Positions 32,628 through 43,771 of a DNA stretch of 62,000 nucleotides are shown here, piece by piece; positions within the stretch are counted from its first letter, which is position 1; every line of letters begins with the position of its first letter. Under the pieces are notes generated by a model that made no database searches, was not told the origin of the DNA, and was given only the letters and a program-made list of their open reading frames with translations. The stretch is from Gnetum montanum (taxonomy: Eukaryota > Streptophyta > Gnetopsida > Gnetales > Gnetaceae). The translations under genes and the position numbers were made by a program. Location of the stretch: NCBI GenBank assembly GCA_015680685.1, contig MNCI01001360.1, positions 129,279 through 191,278 on the forward strand. The letters run 5' to 3'.

Positions 32628-34658
32628 TGCTAGGAAGCATTTAACAACATTAAAATAGCACTGGCTTAGCTACCAATAGTCTATCTGCCTCAGAACAATA
32701 GTGCTCAGAGCCATCATAGGAAACATTTACAAGTCGAGTAGAATAGCTCATTGGAAAGCCATGATAGCTGAGTTTGACCTACACTACATAGCACAATCAT
32801 CAGTTAAGGGTCAAGCCATAACAAATCAGATGACTGCATCACCAACACACGATCAGGCAACGATAGAGCCAAAGTTCCTTGATGAAAATGTGAGTGCAAT
32901 AGACATAGTTCCCAATGACTATCATGTCATTTTGAACTTTGATGGAGCATCCACCTCTCGAGGGGGAAGTGCTGCTGCTGTCATCACCTATCCCTCCAGG
33001 GAGATCTGACCCATTGCTTATCGTTTCGACTTTCACTGTACCAACAATGTAGCAGAGTACGAAGGTCTCCTTAGAGGTCTCATGGCAGCACCAGCTTTAC
33101 ACATCACACGACTGGTAGTTAGAGGTGACTCACAATTAGTTCTAAATCAAGTCATAGACGTTTATGCGTGCAAAGCGTAACACTTACAACCATACTATGA
33201 TTTGACTAAACACTTACAAAAGCGATTCAAAAATATAGATGTGCAACATGTTTCTAGAAATGATAACACCATTGCAGATGCACTTGCCACGTTAGCTCTA
33301 AATATATCACTGAATATGTTCCACATGTTACCCAATTCTATAATCAGTTGTACTAAACCCATAACTGATACTCCCGATGAATTACCAATCACATCCGTTA
33401 GTACAATGCAGGCCGTAGAATGGTATGATGACATAAAGGAGTACCTTTTACACGATGAACTGCCTCAACATCTGACGAATGCACAAAAGGATGTAGTACG
33501 AAAATGTTCTCGAAGGTATGCATTGGTAGGTGACACGTTGTGTCATCGATCCTACGAAGGCATCTTGTTAACATGCGTTAGTAGCACTGATGGTCAAACC
33601 ATCATCGAGCAAGTACATGACGGACCATGCGGAGGGCACATAGTGCCCAAAGCAATGGCAACAAAAATAAGATGTTTGGGCTATTATTGGCCACACATGG
33701 AGTACGACTATTTCTCCAAGGTCAAAATGTGCAGTATCTATCAAAAACATAACAATTTGATACATGTTCCACCAAATGAGCTGCATACAATGCAAATCAC
33801 CTGGACTTTCCAGAAGTGGGGATTGGACATTATCGGACCGATAACTCCCCCATCTTCTGTAGGACATAGCTTTATCATAACTGTGACAGAATATTTCACA
33901 AAATGGGTAGAAGCTATCCCCCTTAGAAAGACCACATCCAAACACATATGCAGCTTCATTCTAGAAAACATCGTGATCCATTTTGGCATTCCGATGACCA
34001 TCATCACTGATAATAGGCCACAGTTCAGTAGTGCCGAAACTAGGACTTTCAGTGAGAGCCTAGGGATCAAACATTCATTTTCATCCCCTTACTACCCTCA
34101 AAGAAATGGACAATCCGAAGCTACAAATAAGATCATCATCACGGTGCTCAAAAAATGCTTACTCAGAGCAAGAAAATATGGCATGAATAGTTAGTATACG
34201 CACTATGGGCTTATCGCACTATGCATCGAACTTCCATAGGTAAAACACCATATAGTCTTGTCTATGGTTTAGAAGCTATTTTACCTTTGGAGTTGTAGGT
34301 ACCGTCTTTAAGGATCACACTCTTCAGACTCCTCGATGAGGGTCAAAACAATGACTTGCGCATTGTTGACCTGGACTTGGTGGAGGAGGAATGCACACAT
34401 GTGCTCGATCAGATCGAGTGGTATTAGAAACAACAATGACGACGCCATCAACATGACATTCACAAGCACCCGATCAAAGAAGGCGACCTCGTACTTAAGG
34501 CAGTCTGTGAACATGCAGACAAGTTCGTAGCCAACTGGGAAGGACCCTACTTGGTCAGCAAAGCATACGACAATGGAGCATTTAAACTAGCTGACATGGA
34601 AGGGAATGAGCTTGCACACCCGACAAATCACTTGTACGTCAAACCATTTCACATATAA
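32628..34658 (+). pseudogene. Tat RNase H remnant, archaeal RNase H and integrase (element C)
   Basis: The ordinary RNase H core is deleted: PQNN (near 32690) joins directly to LRAI, removing about 230 bases relative to A and shifting the frame. The archaeal-type RNase H keeps all four catalytic residues (Asp 32941, Glu 33061, Asp 33127, Asp 33277). The integrase zinc finger is at 33610-33760; one of its Cys has become Tyr (CSIYQKH for CNICQKH in A). The core triad is present (Asp 33826, Asp 34009, Glu 34117). Stops at 33007 (CGA to TGA) and 33178 (CAA to TAA), a 1-nt deletion near 34150, and further stops at about 34189, 34296 and 34425 break the C-terminal part. GPY motif NWEGPYLV is near 34535. 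The stop codon is at 34656-34658. Confidence 0.9.
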
Positions 34659-34677
34659 ACCTCTTAGGTATGTGCAT

Positions 34678-34937
34678 GTCCTAGAATCATGATGGTAAAC
34701 TGATACCACAACACGTCCTAGAATCATGACAGTAAACTAATACCATAGCACATCCTGGAATCATGAGTGTAAACTAATACCACAGCATGTCCTGGAATCA
34801 TGACGGTAAACTGATACCACAACATGTCTTGGAATCATGACGGTAAACTAATACCATAGCACATCCTGGAATAATGACAATAAACTGATACCATAGATTT
34901 GTCCTAGCTTCATGATGATAAACTGGCACCACAGATC
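34678..34937 (+). repeat. 37-bp tandem array, 7 copies, after pol of element C
   Basis: Units start at 34678, 34715, 34752, 34789, 34826, 34863 and 34901. Same unit as 2232-2601, starting 20 bases after the pol stop. Copies within C are more alike than copies between C and A (GGTAAACT against GATAAACT), suggesting homogenisation within each element. Confidence 0.95.
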
Positions 34938-36263
34938 GTCCGCAATGACAATAAACTATCACCCGTCTGGTACGACATTAAACTGCCACAGTTTTGTTCG
35001 CCAGAGTCCGCTACGACTATAAACTGGTTTGCCTCTTCACAGTCTGCCAAGACTATAAACTAGCAGTGTACCATCCACTACGATGCTAAACTGGCACCAT
35101 CCAATGGGTTATGACATAAAACTAATCCACGACAGTCCACCACGACTATAAACTCGCAGCTTCATCTCTCGCCTCTCGGCCTATGGCTACATTCAAGCCT
35201 CATCAGAGCCGCTGCCGCACTCGTTATCAGTCGAACCTGACAACATGGCTTCCATGCAATTTCAATGCTTGAAATCTCATCTAGTGCCTTTGTTTCATCA
35301 GTTTCTATCCAATTCCAAGCTTGCTCACTCACTCATGGTTTTCTTGTCTTCTTGGAGTTGTGTTTGCAGGATGACACTCAAAGGTGTTTGTACGAGAATG
35401 CACTTCGTCATAGCGGCAAGATACCATATTGTTCCTAAAGCATGCAACCACATTAATCGATCTATTCAAATGTACTACCCCAGTCCCCGAGACATTCCCC
35501 TCTAAAACTTCCACTTCCCCCTTCTACTCGATTACAGTTTCCAGATATGTATCCCAAAACCTTGAGTACATTATTGCACTCTCTGACACTCTCAAGCAGT
35601 TGTGGCACACAACATGACACTTGAGCATGAGTACAAGGCCAAAACAAAGCTCTATCCAAAAATAACAAAAAAAAAAGCAAAGAGCAAAAAAGCCAAAAAG
35701 AAACACAAGACCCTTGGCACTTCCCATACAGCCCTAGGTGGGAAAGCAGTTGTCTTGGAAGCAAGTACTCATGTCTCAAGCGCTCAAGTAACATCTCATT
35801 ACATGGCTTTGGCTCCCCGCCAATAGGTTCCCTTTAACACTAAACAGAGGCCATGTTCCACCAAAGAACGCAACAAATCATCACATGGCTTTGGTTGTGC
35901 TAACAAGTCCTCTTAAACACTAAACAAGAGTCTTGTTCCGCCAAAGGACGTACATCTCATGTCTTGGTCCCAAGTTTGCTAGACAATGGCTATTGACAAG
36001 GATCAACATGACCCATGCACGTACCAGAACATCCCCTTCACCATGCACAATCCCTTGATCAGTTCCCAATCTCCACAATTTTCGTCCCCCCTATCTAGCT
36101 ACAAATTTCATTTCCTCAATTCCATGTACTACTGAACTCGGTGCGATGACATCTGGCCAAGTGCCAAAGGACAATATTTCTACCAAGTTGCTTGTGGTGT
36201 TTTGTACTTCTTTGTCGATGCTTCTCGGGTTGATTCCTCCAAGCGTCAACAAAGAGGGGCCAA
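34938..36263 (+). other. 3' untranslated region and polypurine tract of element C
   Basis: TAAACT words continue to 35155. The conserved TTTGCAG/GATGACAC block is at 35360-35380, an A-rich tract at 35650-35710, two 75-bp units at 35790-35960, and AAAGAGGGGCCAA at 36251-36263 before the LTR. No intact gene is seen. Confidence 0.7.
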
Positions 36264-36311
36264 TGAAACACCACAAAATTCTGAGCTTAGTACTTCTCCA
36301 ACAAGGATTTT
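36264..36311 (+). mobile_element. Truncated 3' LTR of element C
   Basis: TGAAACACCACAAAATTCTG and about 28 further bases match the C 5' LTR start (three mismatches in about 43 bases), then homology breaks off near 36305-36312. Confidence 0.8.
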
Positions 36312-36679
36312 TAGGAGGCTGAGAGCTACTAGGGACCTTGGGGAAGGTCCTGGGGGGTCTAGACACTCAATTCTAGCATGTTTTGGCTCATTTTTTGGGC
36401 CCAAAAATTGGTATACGCTGGCCTGTACACTGGCCAGCGTACAGCCCAGTGTGAACAGAGTATAATTGGTCAAACCCAAGTATTTTGAACCCAAAACATA
36501 AAATTCCCAATGCCAGATGCTAATGTAGTTACCTGTGGGTCTTAGGGAACTCTTTCTTGTTCAATTATGCTCCGTTTGATGTTGTTTTTGAGGCTTTCAA
36601 GCTTGGTCATGCTGGGGACCAACATGACTTACCTCAATTTTTGTCTACAAGTGTTAGCCAAAATGTTTTTGGTGTTTCA
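36312..36679 (-). mobile_element. Inverted LTR fragment of the D/E subfamily
   Basis: It matches 15336-15693 base for base over long stretches (GAGCTACTAGGG, GTCTAGACACT, TTGGTCAAACCC), in the same orientation. Its LTR start (TGAAACACC on the minus strand) is at 36679. No polypurine tract follows at 36680; instead the Athila-like pol resumes, so this is the outer end of a 5' LTR. Confidence 0.85.
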
Positions 36680-37990
36680 CACGTGAGTGAGAAGATAGGT
36701 GAGAATGGCATCATACCAATTAGTCTAATTAGGCACTTGTTCATTTATAGCATCCAAAAAGAGAAGTTCATCAGAAAATTGATCAGAAAGTGAACTCTCC
36801 TCCTCTTTATTATCCCATCTCAACTAATACAAGTGGTTGACAATCACATTCTTAGTTCCCTTGCAATCTACCATTATGAGATCAAATTCCTAAATGATCA
36901 CATGCCACTATATGATATGAGGGCTCACCATTATTTTGTTCACAAGGAACTAGATTGCACTATGGTCTGTGTGCATGAACACCTTTTATTCAAGCACATA
37001 GTGCCTAAATTTATCCAAGGCATACATTGCCACTATTAATTCCTTCTTTTTGTGATATAATTTAGCTATGCACCCATAATGCTTCAACTTACATAGTGAA
37101 TGTAGTAAGGACATTTCTAATCATCCAACTACATGAACATGACTCCTAAGGCATAATTTGATGCATCAATCATGATGTAGAATGGTATGGACTAATCAAG
37201 TGCTCATAGAATTGGAGTTTCTACAAGCTTCTTCTTGAGTTGCTAGAATTCTTTCTCGCATTCCTCAATCCACACAAATGGAGCATCCTTCTTTGTTGAA
37301 TTCCAAACTAATTAATCTACTTGAGTTTGGAATTAAACCATCACTATGGTTACCTCTTTGGCTTCATGGAAGGATTTATATAGATGTGGTGCTAGCATTT
37401 CCATGGATCAATTCCAATGAATCTAGGATATGACCAAGAAAAGGTTGTTGACTATTTTTTGATCCCCTTAAAAAATTTCTCTTTCTATTTAGGAGCAAGA
37501 TTGACATTAATTATCATCAACTTCCATTATTTAGAAAAACATATTCCATACCAACAAGTAGCATTTTCAACTCTAGGGTCTCCTATTTAAAGCTCTCAGT
37601 GATTTCCAACTCTTTCCAATAAGTGTCATCAAGTTCATTGGAGAGTTGGTGATGGATCTGCTCCATGTTATCCATGCCTTTAATGTAGGCACTTTTCAAG
37701 CTCTTAGTTGGTTCCATGCATATTTTTAAGCTACTATCAGGATTAGTTATCAGCCACTAGGTGCCCTTCTATTTTGTGGCTACTATGTATAAGCACCTTT
37801 AAATTTTGAACACATCTGTACACTGCCTACATGTTGTGATGTTTGTACTTTTCATAGACCATAGTTTCTACATATAGCTGCACCCTGTATCACTATACAT
37901 GATGCATGGAATTCTCTTCTTCTCTATCTTCCTAAATGCATTTTCCTTGGAAATCTCCAAATAGAGGTCTCTAATTCCCAACCATGCATC
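36680..37990 (-). pseudogene. Athila-like RT/RNase H region with start of integrase (element G)
   Basis: Read leftwards, the RT part (37990-37330) is heavily decayed. RNase H is clearer: FVWIEECEKEF and LKKKLVETPIL at about 37270, IDASNYALG near 37170, MYALDKFRHYV near 37010, HTDHSAI and EFDLIMVDCKGT down to about 36850. The pre-integrase segment has DEQLF-like DELLF and WYDAILTYL (about 36790-36690), where the D/E-type LTR cuts in. Many stops. The family assignment rests on these motifs and the protease next door. Confidence 0.7.
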
Positions 37991-38002
37991 AATGGTGCTT
38001 AA

Positions 38003-38305
38003 CTAATCCCTTTCCATGATGATTGGAAAGTCCCCCTTACAAAAATTAGCATGGATTACTATGAAGTTAGAAGAATAGGACCACCCATAGATGGTAATCA
38101 CAATGTCCTCCACTTGTCCCAAAGGAACAGTGATGAATTGATCTACTAACTCAAGATGAATGTTACTCTTCTTGAGTGGAGGCATGTTCCAAACTTTGTA
38201 CATCTCATGAGAAATCATATTTACACCAAACCCTAAGTCTAGAAGAGCTTTGCAAGGCTCATTCCTAGGAATTTGCAAATAGATAAGGGGACTCCTAAAA
38301 ATCAA
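38003..38305 (-). pseudogene. Athila-like retropepsin (element G)
   Basis: 100 codons open. The motif ALLDLGFGVNMISHEMY corresponds to the ALLDLGASVNLLP type active site of Athila/Tat-clade proteases, with catalytic Asp kept as DLG. Then come LELVDQFITVPLGQVEDIVI and FIVI segments of the usual fold. It ends near the PIIMERD block that leads into RT. Confidence 0.85.
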
Positions 38306-40740
38306 ATCTTTTCCTGGGAAGGTGGTGAGCCTTAATCTAGTTGGTTACTGCATGAGTCAACATGATGGTATGCACTTTGAAAAGTGTTTGGTTTGAAGGG
38401 AACTTGAATGAGGTAGATGCAGAGGATGAGGGAGAAGCAAGGCTATCAATCGCATATGTCTGTGAGGGCTTTGTAGGACTCTTGATTCAGAAGAATGATC
38501 TTTTTTAGAATTTATTTTCTGATTTACTCAACTAAGGAGTTGACGATAAGTTAACAACCCTAGTGACATTAAGTTAATGCAACCAAGCTAGAATTTTGCC
38601 CTACATTGATGCAGCAAGTGGTAATTGAATTGAGGATAGAGGGACATGTGTAGAAGGATGAGAAGGATACTAAGGAAATGGGGATTCCCCTATTGAAAAT
38701 TGGACTCTATAGTATTCAAGAGGGTAGTAGTGATGCTAGAATGAAGCGTGATTAGAAGAGTCATGCAGAGAAATGGGCTGCTAAACATAGTACCCATATG
38801 GATCAAGCTATTGGTAAGGGTACTACTACCTTTGTCATGGCATACCCCACAACTATGGATGCTGCCAGTAATGATACTACTCATAAGGTTGTGGTTGAGC
38901 TCCACTCAAGTAGTAGGCTTATTGTTGATGGAACTGCTTGGGATTGCCTTGAGGATAAGGCAACCTTCTGAGTACTTACCTTCTAGCTAATCTTAAATTT
39001 AGATCATACACCCTAGACTCCTACAAGTGTGACATAATAGGACAACATCCCTTAGGATGTTCATAGTGGCAAATATTACACCCATCATCATCATCTGATT
39101 TAGAGTCCACAACCTCCTCTATGGAAAAAACCTTGCCCTTACCCCTTTGGTGGGTACATTTAGCTTCCTTCCTTCTCCTGAAATCATGGTCACTACTTTG
39201 CTCTTTGGATTCCTCTACTATTTTTAGAGTGGTGTGGAATTTCTCACCCAAAGAGTCCCACATTTTATCTACCTTGGCCAAGATTTCAAAAATAGATTTT
39301 TAAATCGATAAGGTCTTTCATTGCACCATCTCATTAAGTGGTGTCTCCTTCTCACTATCATAGAATTGGACCTCCCTTTTGTAGATGGAATGGTCTTGGT
39401 TGTACTTCCCCATACTTTTCCTTTTTCTCAACTCATCTTCTTCTTTGAAAACCTACTCTATCAACCTTTGAATCTGATGAATCATTAATTCTAAAAGTCT
39501 CCCTTGGGCATAGATCCCAAGAGTTCTTCATGTTTTGTGTGGAGCCCATCTATGATATGGTGGAGTTACTCCCTCTAAGAATAACCATGGATGCAAAAGA
39601 GAATAGTACCTACCCATGGCTATGTCCAAGGATTCATGTGTTCCTTGTTTTTAACCTTGGATCTATTTTCTCAAGTTGGATAGTTGGGAGTATGTTTGAT
39701 ACTTGTTGTTGAAGAGCTCAAGAATTGTACTCTTTCTATGGATTGATTTTGGCTCTAAGGACCAATACCAACTTTCAGCTTCTTTGATGAGCATCCTTGG
39801 GAATAGCTTTAATTTTTACCATTCATTCTCCACATTTTGTAAGGCATAGGCATCATGCAAGGCTTGAAGATGATTCTGTGGATCTAAGTTGTATCCCCCT
39901 TGGCAGTTGGAGATATTATTTATATCCAATTGCTTGATTCTACTATCTTTCACATGCCTTGTTGGGATCCTTATGACCTTTATGATTTTCAACACATTTT
40001 GATTTGCAAGTAAAGTCTCATCATAGTCACAACCTTTGTGGTGGCCATGATGCCTATGATGCCCTCTGCTATCTCTTATTTCATGTTGGTGGACCTTCCT
40101 TGATAACCCACACCCCTAATCTCTATTGGTCTAGCAAGCCCTATGTTCATTTTTGTTCCACCAGTCACCTTCATCATCGTCACATCCTTTGCAGCTTCGA
40201 TTAGAGCCAGAGAAGGAAGAAGAGGATGACAAAGGAGAAGAGGAAAGAGGACTAGCATAACCACAGTGCCTACTAACTCCTCTTCTTTAACCATGGCCAC
40301 AATCATCATTTTTATGCCTTCCCTTATTCCTACCTTAACTCCCACCTTTGCATCCCTCATGATCATGGGATTCATTCTTTCCTAACCCAAGATTGTTGAT
40401 AGTGGACTACAAGTTTTGGTTCAAGTCACCCTCATCAAAGAAAAAGGGAGGAGAGTCAATGAATTGAGAATCCCTAGAAAAGGGATCCTCTTCATCTTTC
40501 TACCCTAGCAAGAACAAGGGGTTAGTGAACCATTTCCCCTTTCAATGAGCCTCTTATTATTGATATTTCTTGCATTGTTCCTTAGTGTGATGATAATCTC
40601 AAGAGTCGTGGTCGTACACAATGTATTCAGAATGGAGCCCCTAGATGCCCAACCTCATGAGAGTTTAGAGCAACATCACAAGAATGGCTTGATCAGGCGA
40701 CAACAAAATGTTTCCCTCCATGTTCCTCCACCATAGGAAT
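38306..40740 (-). pseudogene. Athila-like gag and linker (element G)
   Basis: The capsid motif KEAESWYWSLEPKSI is near 39770-39730, with LFNNKY beyond. A stretch with CNICHYEHPKGCC, a knuckle-like Cys/His cluster, is at 39030-39100, preceded by an acidic run. The N-terminal part near 40000-40375 is frame-shifted. The segment 38306-38950 is a low-complexity linker. No LTR of this element could be found to the right; AT-rich repeat begins near 40741. Confidence 0.6.
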
Positions 40741-42980
40741 AGACTATTTTAACCCTCAAAACATGCCTAATGCATAGTACTTGTTAAGATGATTACAACG
40801 ATACATATTCCATCACAATTATTGAACTTACAATTTGGGAGATATCACAATCCTTATTTTCTATGCCATAATTAAAATTTAATAACTTTTAACCTTAGGA
40901 AAATAAAAATTTAATTAAATTTTTATTACCTTAAAATTTCTATGGTGTGGGATTGGACTCATAATCTCTAAGTTATCAAAATCAAATCTTAACGTCTTTT
41001 AACTAATCATCTAACTAGCTTACCAGGTTATAAAAAAATATGATTTTATTGAAATATTTAAATAATCATTATTTAAATTTATTTTTAAAAGAATTTATAG
41101 ACTTCACAACCCTATAAGGGCTTCATCATATTGCCTAGGGCTAACACTAGCCCTATTAGAAGAGCTTCTTGCAATGGTCCACATAGTGTAGGTAGAGGCC
41201 CTACAAAGAGATACACAAGCAAGCAAGCCCTGTAATAGGTGTTGAAACCTACCACGTTGTTGTTGATCACCTTCAATGCAAAATTTTCATTTTGTTATTG
41301 TGCCCTCACCATAGTTATAGTAACCAATATTGCTATGCTATTGCCCTCAGTGCCTATGCCTATGTCACTATTTTCACTAGCATGTGTTGTGTTGTGCTCC
41401 ATGGTAGTCCCTCCACCATCTCATTAATTGTGTCCTCCTTAGCCCTCTTGCCACCATTCTTTTGTCACTACCTCCCTTGTCACTATCATCACCACTATGC
41501 CACAATTGTCCCCACCTACAAGTTGATGAAAAAGCTCCAGAAAAAATTTCTTTCAATTGATGAAAAAGATACGTCAAAATTAAGGCTTAAATATTGGACA
41601 TGAAAAATATTTTCAAAAAATGAAAATTGGTAGGTTTGTAGGAATTGAAGTAAGAATTCCATTGTTAAGCATGCTCATCTTGGAGTAGTACTAGGATGGA
41701 TGACCTGTCCGGAAGCAAGTCTAGTTCTCTATGCATAAAGTTTTTAAATCCAAAAGCTACTACATTTAATTTCAAAATCCTTTTTTGATGAACAAAGAGT
41801 CATTTTCTAAAGATTTCAATCTCCTAGATGAAATGGTGAAGTTAGATCAATCCTATGGAGTTTCAAAAATTAGTTTTCACACCTTATCTAACATGGTTCC
41901 TTAGACACTTTTTAGCATAACATGGGCATATGATGTCCATTTCTAACACATGAATATTCATTTCTAACATTTTTCAGCCTTTTGAACTCAATAGTAAGAT
42001 CAGATTTGTCATCTAGATACCTAAAACTGTGATGATATCTTAAACCAAGCCTTAAGAAGCCATAACTTAGACTAACTAATAATACCTACTAATTTAATCA
42101 TCGAGACTTATAAATTTAACCTCATGGGCTATTTTGAGCTATAAGATTAAATGCTTAACCTTTATACATAGTTATTCTTACCTTTCTAATCCAAGTATAT
42201 CATTATTTACACTACGAAAGTCAGTATCTTAAAAGAGGTAGAAAAGTCGTTAAGAATCTAGGTAATGTACATAAGTATTAGCAACCCAAAATTACTTAAT
42301 TAGTTTATGAACCAAAATGATCAAGAAGATAAATATCAACTTATCCTACAAATAAATCATATAGCAAACCAACATGAAGAGTCATAATCTTGTTCTAACA
42401 AGGTGTATGATACCCATGAAGAGAAATGACTTAGGTAGAAATCCAAGAATGAGATGAAAGTTGCAACATACAAGATGCTTGCAAGATCCCTAGCGAGTGA
42501 GAAACAACATCTACTTTGTCCACCATGGGCCTTGGCCTAGCATGAGTATCAATACCCACATATCTTAGCAAAATTACACACTATGAATTTTTATGTCTTA
42601 TGCCTACAAGAAGTCTTGTCATGGAAATTCCTATACCAATTCCAACTAGAATTTGGAAAGATGATATACAAAGGTATTTACAAGCAAAAAGGTTCTTGAG
42701 GAAATTATTCTTTGAAATCATATATATTAGAATATTGCAAAAATCACAACATGGATGGTTGCATTATCATTTATAATGAAGCCAAGTTTGAATTTCTATA
42801 AAGATTTGAATGAAATTTATCATATATGATTTTTGGAATCCAAAAATTTCAAATCATGGAAAAGAAAGAATAGATAAGGTTTTAGAGAAGTCACATAGCC
42901 TTAGCATTGATACTAAAAATCCATTTATTAGGAAGATGTGTATGTGTAGTTAACACACATTTAATTGCCAAATTAACATG
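40741..42980 (+). repeat. AT-rich dispersed repeat, left inverted arm
   Basis: The segment from about 40800 to 42900 matches 50031-52600 in inverted orientation. Shared words include TTGGAGTAGTACTA, GATCAGATTTGTCATCTAGA, GAAGCCATAA, and ATCACAACATGGATGG. Divergence is high (perhaps a quarter of positions), with many small indels. No coding capacity is seen. It may be the LTR or body of an unclassified element. Confidence 0.65.
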
Positions 42981-43036
42981 TCCAAATGTTAGATTATGTC
43001 AAGAAGCATACTTGATTAAAAAAAATAGAGGAATGT

Positions 43037-43771
43037 TTGAAGAATAAGTTATTCTTGATCCATACCAATCTAGTGTCATTCATCCTTTATGGAGACTTTA
43101 ATATGAAAGTTAGAAGTATTTTTTATCAATTCTTAAAATATGGCTGTGTAAAAGAATCCTTAGAAGATGAACCCAATTTGAAAAAGATGTTTCCATCAAT
43201 TCAACATGAAATCCCATTAACCAATGCATATTCTTCTTACTTTGAAGCTTCAATAAATAAATCAAGTCCTAGAATTCAAGATTAGATTCTACTAATGGAT
43301 AATACTCATCAATAACCACATTTCAATAATTACTCTACCATAATTAATGAAGATGGATCAACATCATTCTTCATTGAAATCCTAAATTATATTTAGTATG
43401 ATGTCCAATTCTTTCAAGTTACCAAGTTACTAGAGTTAATTTCTATAGAAGAAGTTGAGAAGAAGAAAAATTAAGCCCTTCCATCCTAAACAAGATCATC
43501 GGATCATATGCCCCTTATGATAGAATTACAACTACTTCCATTAATTACTGAGGTTGATCAAGACCAAGGAATATCTAACCTTACTTTTATTTATGATTTT
43601 CATGACTTTTCTTTATTTGTGAATTTATACTTTAATTTGAAAAGCAAAATATCGATGGCAATGCAAGTTGGGAATAAAGATTTGTCCTACCTTCACTTAG
43701 GTAACCAAATACAAGTTGCACTTTGTCTTACCCTGGTTAGGACTAGTGATTGGTTGTTGGTAGATCTTTAA
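43037..43771 (+). pseudogene. Decayed open frame of unknown function, about 245 codons
   Basis: One frame is readable throughout with five stops (TAG 43283, then near 43313, 43394, 43472 and 43487). Visible strings include YGDFNMKVRSIFYQFLKYG, SSDHMPLMIELQLLPL and YLHLGNQIQVALCLTL. I do not recognise the family. It starts right after the left repeat arm and could be its coding part. A plus-strand G/A-rich tract (CCTAAGGGGGATAG, about 43990) follows. Confidence 0.4.
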
